Shown: piece after piece, positions 1 through 5,484 of the stretch
Layout of the letters: each line of letters begins with the position of its first letter
Numbering within the stretch: the first letter of the stretch is position 1
Source: Pseudomonadota bacterium
GTDB lineage: Bacteria > Pseudomonadota > Gammaproteobacteria > Steroidobacterales > Steroidobacteraceae
NCBI GenBank assembly: GCA_021820785.1
Contig: JAKADE010000218.1
Location: 1 to 5,484, forward strand
Direction: 5' to 3'
DNA: 5,484 nt
Notes under the pieces: model-generated
What the model saw: the letters and a program-made list of their open reading frames with translations, nothing else
Told to the model about the DNA's origin: nothing
Database searches by the model: none
Made by a program: the position numbers and the translations under genes

Positions 1-219
1 CTCGATAAGGCCAAGATCGACGGCTCCGCCGAGCGTGAGGTGATTTTCCCGATGGGCCGCGAGAACAAGGCGAAGATGCGCGCAGTGGATTACTTCAATC
101 ACTTCGTGCTGCCGAACTTCTACTTTCACATCAGCACCGCGTACGGGATTCTGCGCCACTCGGGCGTCGAGCTCGGCAAGCGCGACTATCTCGCCGGCAT
201 TCCGATGACGATGGTCTGA
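1..219 (+). CDS. DUF1993 family protein, C-terminal part (5' end outside window)
   Basis: Frame 1 is open from the left edge to a TGA at 217-219 and gives 72 residues. The segment from residue 31 (DYFNHFVLPNFYFHISTAYG) through ILRHSGVELGKRDYLAG is the conserved C-terminal signature of DUF1993 proteins: an aromatic-rich helix, a T/S-AY-ILR stretch, then G-V-E-hydrophobic-GK-[RK]-D. Family members are usually about 165-175 residues, so a little under half is visible. As far as known they are small cytosolic helical-bundle proteins, probably DinB-like, with no established reaction. The protein ends a few residues after the GKRDYLAG motif, which is normal for the family, so the 3' end looks intact. 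It runs on the opposite strand to, and convergent with, the regulator downstream, and nothing suggests they are functionally linked. The family call is confident; function is not assigned. Confidence 0.85.
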   Translation, partial: LDKAKIDGSAEREVIFPMGRENKAKMRAVDYFNHFVLPNFYFHISTAYGILRHSGVELGKRDYLAGIPMTMV

Positions 220-228
220 GACAGCGCA

Positions 229-259
229 GGCCGTCCGGTGGCATCACTGCCGGACGGCC
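229..259 (+). terminator. Perfect GC-rich hairpin 9 nt after the DUF1993 stop
   Basis: GGCCGTCCGG at 229-238 pairs perfectly with CCGGACGGCC at 250-259. The 11-nt loop can close further by two G-T wobbles and one G-C pair, leaving CATCA unpaired. The stem starts 9 nt after the stop codon, a typical terminator position. No T-tract follows on either strand, so it does not fit the classical intrinsic terminator. It may be a non-canonical terminator or a 3'-end stabilising stem. Confidence 0.4.
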
Positions 260-600
260 GGACGCCGCGGCGCGCACGCCAGCACTTCCCGGCCCGCACG
301 ACGGGGACCGTCACTGGGGACCCAGAAAACACCCATGGGTGCGCGCCGCGGCCCGGTTCTGCTTGCGCCTCTTCTCGGACACCCCGAACCGATCTGCGGT
401 GACCACCCAGGTCTCGGCGCGAAGCGGCTGGCAGCTCAAAGCGCACCGTTTTGCCGCAGCCTGCCGCGGCCGCAGATTCAGATGCTGCGGGTAACTGGGC
501 ACGCGAGCGCGCGCGGCGGGATTGACTTACGCGCCCCCTGAGATGTGACATCGCGAACTGCTGCTCGACGTGCCGTGATGGACCGCCCGCTCTGGCGACA
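260..600. other. Gene-poor interval between two convergent genes
   Basis: About 340 bp separate the DUF1993 hairpin from the 3' end of the regulator. Short open frames exist on both strands: 335-541 plus, 311-502 minus and 186-551 minus. None has a recognisable domain or a convincing Shine-Dalgarno sequence, and they overlap each other. The best protein-like stretch is on the minus strand at about 375-430 (AETWVVTADRFGVSEKRRKQ), with high GC at third positions, but it matches no family I can name. It may be a decayed gene fragment or chance. A short odd-length palindrome, GATGT-G-ACATC, lies at 542-552. No tRNA, rRNA or promoter is evident. Confidence 0.5.
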
Positions 601-605
601 TCACG
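574..605 (-). terminator. Two-part hairpin overlapping the stop codon of the regulator gene
   Basis: CGTGATG at 574-580 pairs with CATCACG at 599-605. After a small internal loop, CGCC at 584-587 pairs with GGCG at 594-597, leaving a 6-nt loop. The structure covers the TGA at 601-603 of the minus-strand regulator. It could act as a 3'-end stem for that transcript, but no U-run follows, so a terminator role is only possible. Confidence 0.25.
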
Positions 606-1623
606 ACGATCTCGCGCCGATTGTTCGACGACGCGGCAGTGAGAACTGGGTCCGATATGCGCTGGGCGTCACTCCGACGTGACGCTTGAAGTGGTGCCGC
701 AGCCCGGCCGAGGTGCCGAAACCCGCCTTCAACGCGACCTCATCCAGTTCGGCCGCGTCGGTCTCGAGCAGGAAGCGCGCCGCCTCCACCCGGGCTGCTG
801 TCACCCATTGGCCGGGCGGCATTCCGGTCGACTGCTCGAACCGTCTGATGAACGTTCTTCTGCTCATCGCCGCGCGCCGCGCCATGTGTGCAACGGTCCA
901 GCGTGCGGCCGGCTGCCGTCTGATCGCCTCGAGCAACGGGCCCAATCGACCCCCAGCGTGCGCGGGGATCGGTCGCTCGATGAATTGCGCCTGGCCACCC
1001 TCGCGATGTGGTGGCACGACCATCCGACGGGCGACCTCGTTCGCGACCCGCGCGCCGAAGTCCTTGCGGACCACGTACAGCAGAAGATCCACCCCCGCCG
1101 CCGAGCCTGCCGATGTCAGAATCTGACCCTCATCGACGTAGAGCACGTTCGCATCGACGTCGATAGTCGGATACATCGTGCGCAGCTTCTCGGCATGAAG
1201 CCAATGCGTCGTCGCTTTGCGACCCGCAAGCAATCCGCAGGCCGCAAGCAGAAACGCCCCGGAACAGATCGACACGATCCGCGCGCCCCTGTCATAGGCC
1301 GCCAGGAGCGAAGCTCGCACGGCGGGAGAAGGAGGCGCTCCGTCCGTGCGCCAACAGGGAATCACGATCGTCCCCGCGTCGGCCAGCCGCTCGAGTCCAG
1401 CTTGTGCGATCACCCGCAGGCCCCCGGTTGCCCGCAACGGTCCGGGCTTTTCCGCGACCGTGACGAAGCGGTACCAGTCCGGCTGCATCTGCGGCCTGTG
1501 CAGCCCGAACACTTCCGCCACGATGCCCGTTTCGAAGGCTGCGAGGCCATCGTGCAACAGAGCGGCCACCAGGCGATTGGGACCCCGTCGGCGCTTTGGC
1601 ATGATTTCGATTGTAAATGGCAT
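601..1623 (-). CDS. ftrA: FtrA-type transcriptional regulator (DJ-1/PfpI-like domain plus AraC HTH)
   Basis: This 340-residue protein has the two-domain build of the GlxA/FtrA branch of AraC regulators. Residues 18-190 form a DJ-1/PfpI-like sensor domain: HDGLAAFETGIVAEVFGL near the start, the elbow ICSGAFLLAACGLL with C120 at the nucleophile position, TTHW at 138-141, and TSAGSAAGVDL at 170-180. A conserved linker, RRMVVPPHREGGQAQFI (199-215), leads to a C-terminal domain with two helix-turn-helix units at about 242-274 and 293-323, ending in the usual GVTPSAYR. Such N-terminal domains are thought to sense a ligand rather than catalyse. EVFGLHRPQ and the following PDWYRF are typical of FtrA. 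An in-frame TAA directly precedes the ATG at 1623, so translation cannot start earlier. Neither this ATG nor an in-frame one at 1602 (residue 8, MPKRRRGP) has a Shine-Dalgarno sequence; the second fits family N-termini better. The gene is divergent from the rhodanese operon, its likely target. Family call firm; effector unknown. Confidence 0.92.
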   Translation of the reverse strand: MPFTIEIMPKRRRGPNRLVAALLHDGLAAFETGIVAEVFGLHRPQMQPDWYRFVTVAEKPGPLRATGGLRVIAQAGLERLADAGTIVIPCWRTDGAPPSPAVRASLLAAYDRGARIVSICSGAFLLAACGLLAGRKATTHWLHAEKLRTMYPTIDVDANVLYVDEGQILTSAGSAAGVDLLLYVVRKDFGARVANEVARRMVVPPHREGGQAQFIERPIPAHAGGRLGPLLEAIRRQPAARWTVAHMARRAAMSRRTFIRRFEQSTGMPPGQWVTAARVEAARFLLETDAAELDEVALKAGFGTSAGLRHHFKRHVGVTPSAYRTQFSLPRRRTIGARSS

Positions 1624-1638
1624 TTATGCCAATTGTAA
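1610..1638. promoter_or_regulatory. Candidate operator and overlapping divergent promoters between ftrA and the rhodanese operon
   Basis: A 6-2-6 inverted repeat, TGGCAT-TT-ATGCCA, lies at 1618-1631. It is flanked by identical direct repeats ATTGTAA at 1610-1616 and 1632-1638, 22 bp apart, about two helical turns. On the plus strand TTGTAA (1611-1616) and TGTAAG (1634-1639) form a 4/6 and 4/6 match to sigma-70 -35 and -10 boxes with a 17-bp spacer, giving an RNA start about 40 nt before the rhodanese gene. On the minus strand TTACAA (1638-1633) and TACAAT (1615-1610) form a 3/6 and 5/6 match, also 17 bp apart. The inverted repeat fills the spacer in both directions. A regulator bound here could control both transcripts. 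FtrA is the obvious candidate, but its binding site is not read from the sequence. Confidence 0.5.
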
Positions 1639-1674
1639 GCCGCAGCCATCGCCGGCAAGCTCCCGCCAGCCATT

Positions 1675-1681
1675 GAGGAGG
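1675..1681 (+). promoter_or_regulatory. Strong Shine-Dalgarno of the rhodanese gene
   Basis: GAGGAGG lies 5 nt before the ATG at 1687 and settles that start over the internal ATG at 1735 (residue 17), which has no comparable purine run. It contrasts sharply with the divergent ftrA start, which has none. Confidence 0.85.
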
Positions 1682-1686
1682 CAGTC

Positions 1687-2091
1687 ATGACCAACAATGT
1701 CACCGCGGTCGCACCGGCGCCGAGCAGCGACGCCATGGCACATTTCGAGCAGACATTCAGGTTCGAGACGGACTGTTGGGATGTCCACGATGCTCTGTCG
1801 TCAGGACAGAGCGGGTTTGTGCTCCTCGACGTCCGCAGCCCCGAGCTCTACGGGCGCGCTCACGTCCCCGGCGCCCTGAGCTTGCCGCATGGCAAGATCA
1901 CGGCCGGCAAGATGGCGCAGTGGCCGCTGGAGACGCTCTTCGTGGTGTACTGCGCGGGACCTCATTGCAACGGAGCAACGCGCGGCGCCCTGCGGTTAAG
2001 TCAGCTGCATCGCCCGGTCAAGGTGATGACCGGGGGACTGACCGGCTGGATGGATGAAGGCTTCGCCCTGAGGGAGGGAGATGCGCCGTAA
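1687..2091 (+). CDS. Single-domain rhodanese-like sulfurtransferase
   Basis: This 134-residue protein is one rhodanese domain, with an N-terminal extension of about 25 residues and no signal peptide, so it is expected in the cytosol. Visible motifs are LLDVRSPELY at 46-55 (the CH2A-like DVR), the H-x-PGA element AHVPGALSLP at 58-67, the active-site strand and loop VVYCAGPHCNGAT at 86-98, and the C-terminal GGLTGW at 116-121. C89, directly after the beta strand, is the likely persulfide-carrying cysteine. The loop is longer than the usual CxxGxR type and has a second cysteine, C94. Rhodaneses move sulfane sulfur from donors such as thiosulfate or persulfides to a thiophilic acceptor; donor and acceptor are not known here. 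It is the first gene of an operon, overlaps the decarboxylase by 11 nt, and is divergent from ftrA, an arrangement I recall from other proteobacteria. Length and motifs indicate an intact gene. Confidence 0.9.
   Translation: MTNNVTAVAPAPSSDAMAHFEQTFRFETDCWDVHDALSSGQSGFVLLDVRSPELYGRAHVPGALSLPHGKITAGKMAQWPLETLFVVYCAGPHCNGATRGALRLSQLHRPVKVMTGGLTGWMDEGFALREGDAP
2071..2077 (+). promoter_or_regulatory. Shine-Dalgarno of the decarboxylase inside the rhodanese gene
   Basis: AGGGAGG lies in the last codons of the rhodanese gene, just 3 nt from the ATG at 2081. The spacing is short, but no better in-frame start follows nearby. With the 11-nt gene overlap it points to translational coupling. Confidence 0.6.
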
Positions 2092-3481
2092 TCAGCCGAG
2101 TGGCCTCGCGGATGTCGCCGGGCGGATCGCACGCGCGATCGAGCTGCGCAGAACTCAGCGTGTCGCGCCCGCCATCGATGAAGCAGCGCTCGCGGCGCGG
2201 CTCGCATCCTACGACTTCGCGCAGCCGAGGGCGCTGGATGAGGTCACCCGCGATCTGCTCGATCTGCTGACGCAGTATGCGGTTCGGAGCGATCATCCGC
2301 GCTATTTTGGTTTGTTCAATCCGCCAGCGCTGATTCCCGCGATCGCCGGTGATTGGATTGCGTCTGCCATCAATCCACAACTGGCGGTCTGGAGCCACGC
2401 GCCGGCGGCCGCCGAGATAGAGCGCAAGCTCGTCCTGCTCTTCGGCCGATGGATCTGGTCCGAGCACACTGTCGCTGGCACATTCACCTCCGGGGGAAGC
2501 GAGGCGAACCTGACGGCACTGCTGGTGGCATTGCAGGGCCGCTACCCGCGGTGGCACCAGGACGGGATCCCGCGTACGGGACGCCCGCCGGGTGTCTTTG
2601 TCTCCCCCGAATCCCATCTGGCGTGGATCAAGATCGCCCGCATGTGCGGGCTCGGGAGCCAGGCAGTTCATCTGGTCTCTCCTGCAGACGGTCTCGCGCT
2701 CTCGGGGGCGCAGATGCAGGCCGCGCTTTCAAGTGCCGCCGCCGAACCCATACTCGTAGTCGCCACCGCGGGAACGACGGCCCATGGTTCCATCGATGAT
2801 CTCGCAGGCATCGCGGCGGCCGGTCACGCGCACCACGCTCACGTTCACGTCGATGCGGCTTGGGCGGGCGGCGCTCTGCTCCACGGCCCGGCTCGCCCTC
2901 TGTTTGACGGCATCGAGGCGGCGGACTCGGTGACCGTTGATCCGCACAAGTGGCTTGCCGTGCCCATGGGCGCGGGGCTCTTTCTCAGCCGAAGCTGGCA
3001 GGGCCTCGAGCGCACCTTCGACGTCGCGAACGGATACATGCCGTCGGCCTCCACTGAGCACCGGGACGCCTATATCCACTCGGTGCAATGGTCGCGCCGG
3101 TTCATCGGGGCGAAGCTGTTTGCGTCGTTGGCGACGATGGGACTTCCCGGCTATCAGCAGATGATCGCGAGGCAATTCGAGCTCGGGGCCCGCCTGCGCG
3201 CGCGGCTCTCTGAAGAGCACTGGCAGATCGACAATTGCACGGCATTGCCCCTCATCTGCTTCTCCCCCCGGTTCGATGGCGAACGCCGTGCGCTGCTGAT
3301 CCGCAGCATTGCCGAGCGCGTTATTCGGGATGGAGCGGCGTGGATCTCCGTCGCCACCCTTCGCGGGCAGCTCGTCTTGCGGGCGTGCATCACATCCTTC
3401 GAAACCTGCGAGGATGATCTCGAAGCGCTTCTGAAGAGTCTGAACGCAGCCCGAACAGCCGCCCTGACGGAGGTGACCTGA
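2081..3481 (+). CDS. Group II PLP-dependent amino acid decarboxylase
   Basis: This 466-residue protein belongs to the fold-type I pyridoxal-phosphate decarboxylases (Pfam PF00282 type), which remove the alpha-carboxyl of an amino acid to give an amine. In order: HPRYFGLFNP (72-81) in the N-terminal substrate region; TSGGSEANLTAL (136-147) for phosphate binding; SPESH (175-179), with H179 stacking on the cofactor ring; ATAGTTAHGSIDD from 228; VDAAWAGG (257-264), with D258 contacting the pyridine nitrogen; and VDPHKW (286-291), with K290 forming the Schiff base. Y319 lies in the mobile loop after it. H179, D258, K290 and Y319 have the same mutual spacing as H192, D271, K303 and Y332 of animal aromatic amino acid decarboxylase, as I remember that numbering, so decarboxylation chemistry is likely kept. 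The pocket differs: residues corresponding to Y79 and T82 are L78 and P81 or P82. An aromatic substrate is therefore doubtful; acidic, sulfinate or diamino acids are alternatives. It is coupled to the upstream rhodanese gene and no signal peptide is seen. Confidence 0.9.
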   Translation: MRRNQPSGLADVAGRIARAIELRRTQRVAPAIDEAALAARLASYDFAQPRALDEVTRDLLDLLTQYAVRSDHPRYFGLFNPPALIPAIAGDWIASAINPQLAVWSHAPAAAEIERKLVLLFGRWIWSEHTVAGTFTSGGSEANLTALLVALQGRYPRWHQDGIPRTGRPPGVFVSPESHLAWIKIARMCGLGSQAVHLVSPADGLALSGAQMQAALSSAAAEPILVVATAGTTAHGSIDDLAGIAAAGHAHHAHVHVDAAWAGGALLHGPARPLFDGIEAADSVTVDPHKWLAVPMGAGLFLSRSWQGLERTFDVANGYMPSASTEHRDAYIHSVQWSRRFIGAKLFASLATMGLPGYQQMIARQFELGARLRARLSEEHWQIDNCTALPLICFSPRFDGERRALLIRSIAERVIRDGAAWISVATLRGQLVLRACITSFETCEDDLEALLKSLNAARTAALTEVT

Positions 3482-3588
3482 CCGGACCGGACGCATCCGC
3501 AGACAGATCAGGGCGCCGGAACCATCGGCGAATCACTCCGCGGGTCGATGCGCAAGTCACGAACGCGCATGGCGTTCAGTCGCGTCAC

Positions 3589-3604
3589 TCGCCCGCGAGG
3601 GCGG
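3589..3604 (+). terminator. Short stem-loop in the convergent gap
   Basis: CGCCC at 3590-3594 and GGGCG at 3599-3603 enclose a GCGA tetraloop of the stable GNRA type on the plus-strand RNA, with one more T-G wobble pair at the base. It is the only compact hairpin noticed in the 127-nt gap after the decarboxylase stop. It lacks a U-tract and lies 107 nt after that stop, so a terminator role is weak. Confidence 0.2.
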
Positions 3605-3608
3605 CCGT

Positions 3609-5484
3609 TCAGTTTGATCCTGCCGGAGGGGAGGTCTGCGGCGCAGGCACCGTGGGTGACGTTGCGCCTGCGGGCGCCGGACTCGGCAGCGTCGCCGGCT
3701 CATTTGATGCGCGCTTCCCCGAAGGCGCCGCTTCAGGTGCGGTCGTTCCCGCAGACGCGCCGGACGGCGCAACCGCGGACGCACGCACGCCTTCACCGAC
3801 TCCCGCGCGCCGCACTGCATGCGAGGACGGGATACTGAGTGGCGGGTTCACAGCGCTCTGTGCCTTCTCGGTTCCAGAACGCTTGGATTCAGAGGTCTTC
3901 GGCGACGGAATCTTCGGCACAGACGTCTGCACCACCGGCGCCTTCTTCGACCGCTTCGTCTGGGCAGCCGTCTGCGGTGGCTTTTTACGCGCCGCAGGGT
4001 GGACCTTCCCGGTCGCCGCCTTGTGCGGGGCCGGCAACTGGTCCACCGCGACCGTCGCCACGTTCACGACCGAAGGATCGTCACGGAGCTTGACATAGAG
4101 CTCACCGTCCGCCGGATGCGGCACCGGCAGCGCGTAGCCCGGAAATCCGTCCGGCACCTGAACGGCATGGTGGAACGCAGGATCATTGGCAATGGCGTCG
4201 ACCAGGAACAGGTCCGAGCCGGTCAGCTTGCAGGCGAGTTTCGGCGTGGCAGGGCAAACCATGTGGTGCAGTTGCGGCAGCCTCACCAGGGTGACCAGGG
4301 GCTGCCAGCCGCCCTTGACCCCCTCATCAATGACCCGGAACTGCAGTGGCCCGAACGCCGAGGGCCCGAAGGCCCGGGCTGGATCGAGCGTCGCGATGGC
4401 CACCTGCTGATTCTCGAGGGTGATGCCGCCATTCGTCAGACTGAGGGTGGTCGAGTACAGACCATCGGTCGTGGCCACCTGAATCGACTCGTCCTGGTCG
4501 AATGCCATAGGCGCCACGGCGCGCACCGAGAATGTCAGCTGCGCATGTTGGGGCAGCTCATTGCCATTGCCGAGATGAATGTGGCTGGGCGCATCCGCAC
4601 CCGAGAGATACACGCTCTTGGCCATGAGTGCGACACTCGGCCGTGGCGCGGCGACGGCCGCGTCGAGCGTGAGCACCCGACCGTCCTTCAGCTGCACGCG
4701 CACCGTGCCCGCTTCGCCCGCCTTCAGTCGCGCCGCGGCCTTCGGCTCCTCGGCCGTCACGGTGAGCTGATCGACGCCGTGATGCGTCTTCAGCGCGCCC
4801 GGGACGAAAACGACGCGCTCGAGGGTCAGGCGAGCCACCTCGTCGAGTCGACTACCCTTGAGAACTCCCTCACTGTCTCCGGCATGGAGCACGAAGCTGT
4901 CGAGGCTGGCGGGCATCGAGTAGGCATCCAGCGGCACGCGGACCGGCGCCGCGGTACCGAACTGGCTCAACAGCACGGTGAGCGGACCCGGCTGCGCATC
5001 CTTCAGCGCAAGCTGCACCTTCACTTCGTTCGTATGCACCGCTGTCCAGTGCGCGGACCGCTCGGTACCGGCCGAATCGCGCACCGTGATGCGCTTCAGG
5101 CAGCTCAGACTGGGCGCGGTGAGGCGGACCGAATCGTCGCGGCCGACGATGACGGCAGCATCGCCGGGCGTCGCCACATTCCATCCCACGCCGGAGGCGT
5201 TTTCCAAACGGAAACGAGGCCCCTGGTAGCGCGAGAACCCCCAGTCCCCATGCAGCACTCCCTCCACCGCGTCGCGGAACGGTGTCCCGCGGATGGGGCC
5301 GGTATCGACGACGAAGCCGCCGACCTCGGCATCCGCCCACGCCGGCAGGTCGATCGTGTGGCCGTTCGCCTCCGTCAACCGCAGCCGCATGCGGTGCGCG
5401 TAGTTCGTCGAGAACACCAGCGGGGCGCCCTCCACGGGCAGGATCAGGCGCTTGTGCCGGATGCAGAAGCTCTGCTGCGGGTTG
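3609..5484 (-). CDS. Conserved beta-rich protein of unknown function with a Pro/Ala/Lys-rich tail (5' end outside window)
   Basis: The frame is open from the right edge to a TGA at 3609-3611 and gives 624 visible residues, counted here from the first full codon at 5483. A GTG at 5435 could be taken as a start, but it has no Shine-Dalgarno sequence and the frame continues upstream as plausible protein (NPQQSFCIRHKRLILP), so the true start lies outside. Residues 1 to about 485 look like successive beta-sandwich modules with many alternating hydrophobic strands. The stretch LDSFVLHAGDSEGVLKGSRL (194-213) and what follows recalls IPT/TIG-type immunoglobulin-like folds, and FGPSAFGPLQFRVID (372-386) looks conserved. 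Only four cysteines occur (7, 128, 410, 418); the last two, in CPATPKLAC, could form a disulfide. From about 486 to the end there is a low-complexity tail with no F, W, Y, C, M or D, basic in its first part. This architecture suggests an exported or envelope protein, but a signal peptide cannot be seen. It is convergent with the decarboxylase and not obviously linked to it. No function is assigned. Confidence 0.8.
   Translation of the reverse strand, partial: NPQQSFCIRHKRLILPVEGAPLVFSTNYAHRMRLRLTEANGHTIDLPAWADAEVGGFVVDTGPIRGTPFRDAVEGVLHGDWGFSRYQGPRFRLENASGVGWNVATPGDAAVIVGRDDSVRLTAPSLSCLKRITVRDSAGTERSAHWTAVHTNEVKVQLALKDAQPGPLTVLLSQFGTAAPVRVPLDAYSMPASLDSFVLHAGDSEGVLKGSRLDEVARLTLERVVFVPGALKTHHGVDQLTVTAEEPKAAARLKAGEAGTVRVQLKDGRVLTLDAAVAAPRPSVALMAKSVYLSGADAPSHIHLGNGNELPQHAQLTFSVRAVAPMAFDQDESIQVATTDGLYSTTLSLTNGGITLENQQVAIATLDPARAFGPSAFGPLQFRVIDEGVKGGWQPLVTLVRLPQLHHMVCPATPKLACKLTGSDLFLVDAIANDPAFHHAVQVPDGFPGYALPVPHPADGELYVKLRDDPSVVNVATVAVDQLPAPHKAATGKVHPAARKKPPQTAAQTKRSKKAPVVQTSVPKIPSPKTSESKRSGTEKAQSAVNPPLSIPSSHAVRRAGVGEGVRASAVAPSGASAGTTAPEAAPSGKRASNEPATLPSPAPAGATSPTVPAPQTSPPAGSN

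Noticed and set aside
542..552. GATGT-G-ACATC palindrome as a CRP/FNR-type site
   Set aside because: The half-sites are too close together for those regulators and no gene start lies nearby; an 11-bp palindrome is plausible by chance.
679..1638. 319-codon open frame on the plus strand opposite ftrA
   Set aside because: It is antisense to a gene with full-length FtrA motifs, has no recognisable domain, and its Arg/Pro/His-rich composition is typical of reverse frames in GC-rich genes.
2018..2671. 217-codon minus-strand open frame opposite the rhodanese and decarboxylase genes
   Set aside because: It has no family motif, and the plus strand carries complete catalytic motifs over the same region.
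2729..3496. 255-codon minus-strand open frame opposite the decarboxylase
   Set aside because: It is antisense to the PLP-binding region with its conserved lysine and aspartate; the product is Arg/Gly-rich without a domain.
3652..4098. 148-codon plus-strand open frame opposite the tail of the large minus-strand gene
   Set aside because: The minus frame is continuous with the structured part of the large protein. The plus frame only mirrors the low-complexity tail and has no Shine-Dalgarno support.
4340..4385. GGGCCC-rich repeats on the minus-strand gene
   Set aside because: They are explained by the protein repeat AFGPSAFGP and GC-rich codon use, not by a separate DNA element.
5433..5435. 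GTG as the start codon of the large minus-strand gene
   Set aside because: The frame stays open to the window edge, the 16 upstream residues look like normal protein sequence, and no Shine-Dalgarno sequence precedes the GTG.

Overview
The window is GC-rich DNA with tightly packed genes and strong G/C preference at third codon positions. Together with the protein types present, this suggests a proteobacterium, probably a beta- or gammaproteobacterium. That placement is an inference; nothing in the window fixes the genus.

Layout from left to right. Positions 1-219 hold the 3' end of a plus-strand DUF1993 gene, followed closely by a perfect 10-bp hairpin. About 340 bp without a supportable gene follow. 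A minus-strand regulator, ftrA (601-1623), combines a DJ-1/PfpI-like domain with an AraC-type DNA-binding domain. It is divergent from a two-gene plus-strand operon: a single-domain rhodanese (1687-2091) and a group II PLP-dependent decarboxylase (2081-3481). These two genes overlap by 11 nt and are probably translationally coupled. A 127-nt convergent gap separates them from a long minus-strand gene (3609 to beyond the right edge). That gene encodes a beta-rich protein of unknown function with a Pro/Ala/Ser/Lys-rich tail of about 140 residues.

The most informative stretch is the 63-bp divergent control region and the first codons of ftrA. A 6-2-6 inverted repeat (TGGCAT-TT-ATGCCA) lies between two direct copies of ATTGTAA spaced 22 bp apart. 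The copies can be read as promoter elements in both directions, with the inverted repeat inside the spacer. This is a good candidate for the site through which FtrA controls itself and the rhodanese-decarboxylase pair. The ftrA side has no Shine-Dalgarno sequence, and both possible ATGs lie 7-8 nt after a TACAAT box, so leaderless translation is possible.

As a unit, ftrA, the rhodanese and the decarboxylase look like a small regulated amino-acid or sulfur metabolism module. The decarboxylase keeps the spacing of the aromatic amino acid decarboxylase catalytic residues but not its substrate-pocket residues, so its substrate is unknown. No RNA genes, insertion sequences, CRISPR arrays or phage features were seen.
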